NCBI GenBank assembly: GCA_026874595.1
Contig: CM049317.1
Coordinates: 56,430,118-56,494,117 of the forward strand
Reading direction: 5' to 3'
DNA length: 64,000 nucleotides
From: Sipunculus nudus
Taxonomy: Eukaryota; Annelida; Sipuncula; Golfingiida; Sipunculidae
The notes below the pieces were generated by a model, which worked only from the letters and a program-made list of their open reading frames with translations, was not told where the DNA came from and ran no database searches. Made by a program: the position numbers and the translations under genes. Shown one piece after another: positions 62,766 through 64,000 of this stretch; position 1 is the first letter of the stretch, and every line of letters begins with the position of its first letter.

Positions 62766-63238
62766 CAATATTACAACATGAATATAGAGTGTATGTATAG
62801 TTACATTTTTGCATGGTTTTAATAATTTTAGTTTTATTTTAGTTCTTTATACATTGCAGGCATAAAAAAGTTTAAATGTTAAAATGAAAACGTAAGTATT
62901 ATAAATATATATATCATTTGAAATTTATATAAAACACAAAATGTATGTCATTAATATTATATTTTGTGTTTTCAGAAAGGTTTTAATAGAATTATTTATT
63001 ATCATATTATTTTTAAAAATTATAATAAAAGATGTTTTATTTTATACTTAAAATAAACGATGGCAGAAAGTGAAACTCGTGTCAGGTAGAATATAGATAA
63101 AATTATTATTTATAATTGATACAATATATAGGGCCATATATTTACTGAAAAATAAATGGATAAAACCTGTGCATGCTTTTTCCAATATATAACATAATTT
63201 CCAGCGGTGATTATTTTAGATAGTATGTTGTTCTATAA

Positions 63239-63241
<3 letters not shown>
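62766..63241. other. Very AT-rich noncoding DNA
   Basis: Nothing recognised. Confidence 0.6.

Positions 63242-63276
<35 letters not shown>
63242..63276. repeat. (TA)n microsatellite
   Basis: TA run of about 35 bases followed by CACACAC. Confidence 0.95.
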
Positions 63277-63282
<6 letters not shown>

Positions 63283-63785
63283 CACATCAATATATTATCT
63301 GCTCTGTTCTATATGCTGAGAGTGTCCTAAATGGTACTATTATCAGATCCATCAAATTAATATTTATCTGATAATTTTAAAAAGAAACGTGAGGATATTC
63401 CTGCGTTAACATAACCATTCATTATAGAAATTAATTTAATTGAGAAAATTTCATCTGATATGTGTTTGTTCTCATGAAATCGATTTACAGAATCTCACAT
63501 TTACATCTATAGTTTAATTACCGCTCAATGTGCTTCTGAATCTGTATAACATTAAATTGAATAAATATAAGAACAATATCCACAAACTGTATTCTATAAC
63601 TGTATAATATTTAGGTGACGTTTCCTCTGCTTTGTATGATAATTTGAAATATATTTCATAAGTTAATGTGCCATTTTATTACAATCTCTAGTTAATAACC
63701 ATATAATCATAACAGCCGATATATAAGAAGTTCACATCGAACCAGGTACCGATGAATTTTACTATCAGATAAAAAGATCTGTAAT
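63277..63785. other. AT-rich noncoding DNA
   Basis: Nothing recognised. Confidence 0.6.
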
Positions 63786-64000
63786 AATATAATATAATAT
63801 GATATGAATATAATATAATATAATATAATATAATTTAATATAATATTACATAGAATGATAAAAATATAAAATATAAATTAATATAATATAATATATAATA
63901 ATAAAAATATAATTTAATTTAATATAATATTATTTAGAAAAATATAATAATAAAATACAATATAATGTAATATAATATAAAATAAAATAAATAAATCAGA
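63786..64000. repeat. (TAATA)n pentanucleotide tract, runs off the window
   Basis: Same AATAT-type repeat as at 60.6 kb, imperfect. Confidence 0.9.

Overview
The window looks like animal nuclear DNA: AT-rich, gene-poor, full of (TA)n microsatellites, tRNA-derived SINE sequence, small inverted-repeat transposons and large minisatellite arrays. Only one protein-coding gene can be supported. It is the homeodomain exon of a Hox2/proboscipedia orthologue on the minus strand (43181..44871). The homeodomain is clearly of the Hox2 class. A single large downstream exon with a long Ser/Asn/Tyr/Gln-rich tail, together with the repeat content, fits a lophotrochozoan and most likely a mollusc. The organism assignment is an inference.

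Layout. (1) 1-22 kb is gene-free DNA with (TA)n tracts, an unclassified repeat family (6.4-8.1 kb), a 592-bp inverted-repeat element (10.9-11.5 kb), a 23-bp minisatellite (11.7-13.0 kb), a hAT-like MITE (16.5 kb), CT-rich DNA (17.0-17.4 kb), a SINE (18.7-19.1 kb) and a decayed L1/Tx1-like reverse transcriptase (19.2-20.1 kb). (2) 22.3-35.8 kb is a satellite domain: a 35-bp array (22.3-23.1 kb), a degenerate bridge, then about 12 kb of a related 35-36-bp family with higher-order repeats. (3) 35.8-43.2 kb is AT-rich spacer downstream of Hox2 and may include its 3' UTR. (4) 43.2-44.9 kb is the Hox2 exon. (5) 44.9-64 kb is sequence upstream of that exon. I find no exon 1 (no YPWM-type hexapeptide) there, so it is probably intron 1 and/or upstream regulatory DNA. 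GC-richer unique islands recur in it (45.4, 50.7, 51.7-52.6, 54.0, 55.3-56.0, 57.0-58.1, 58.6-58.9, 60.0-60.5 and 62.5 kb), separated by very AT-rich DNA. They look like conserved noncoding elements, but this cannot be proved from one sequence.

In intact Hox clusters all genes are transcribed towards Hox1. By that rule the left side, including the satellite domain, would be the Hox1-Hox2 interval and the right side would lead towards Hox3. No rRNA, CRISPR, operon or prokaryotic feature was seen. The least expected feature is the satellite, whose higher-order repeat lengths take only four values (180, 253, 327 and 402 bp), in steps of about two monomers.
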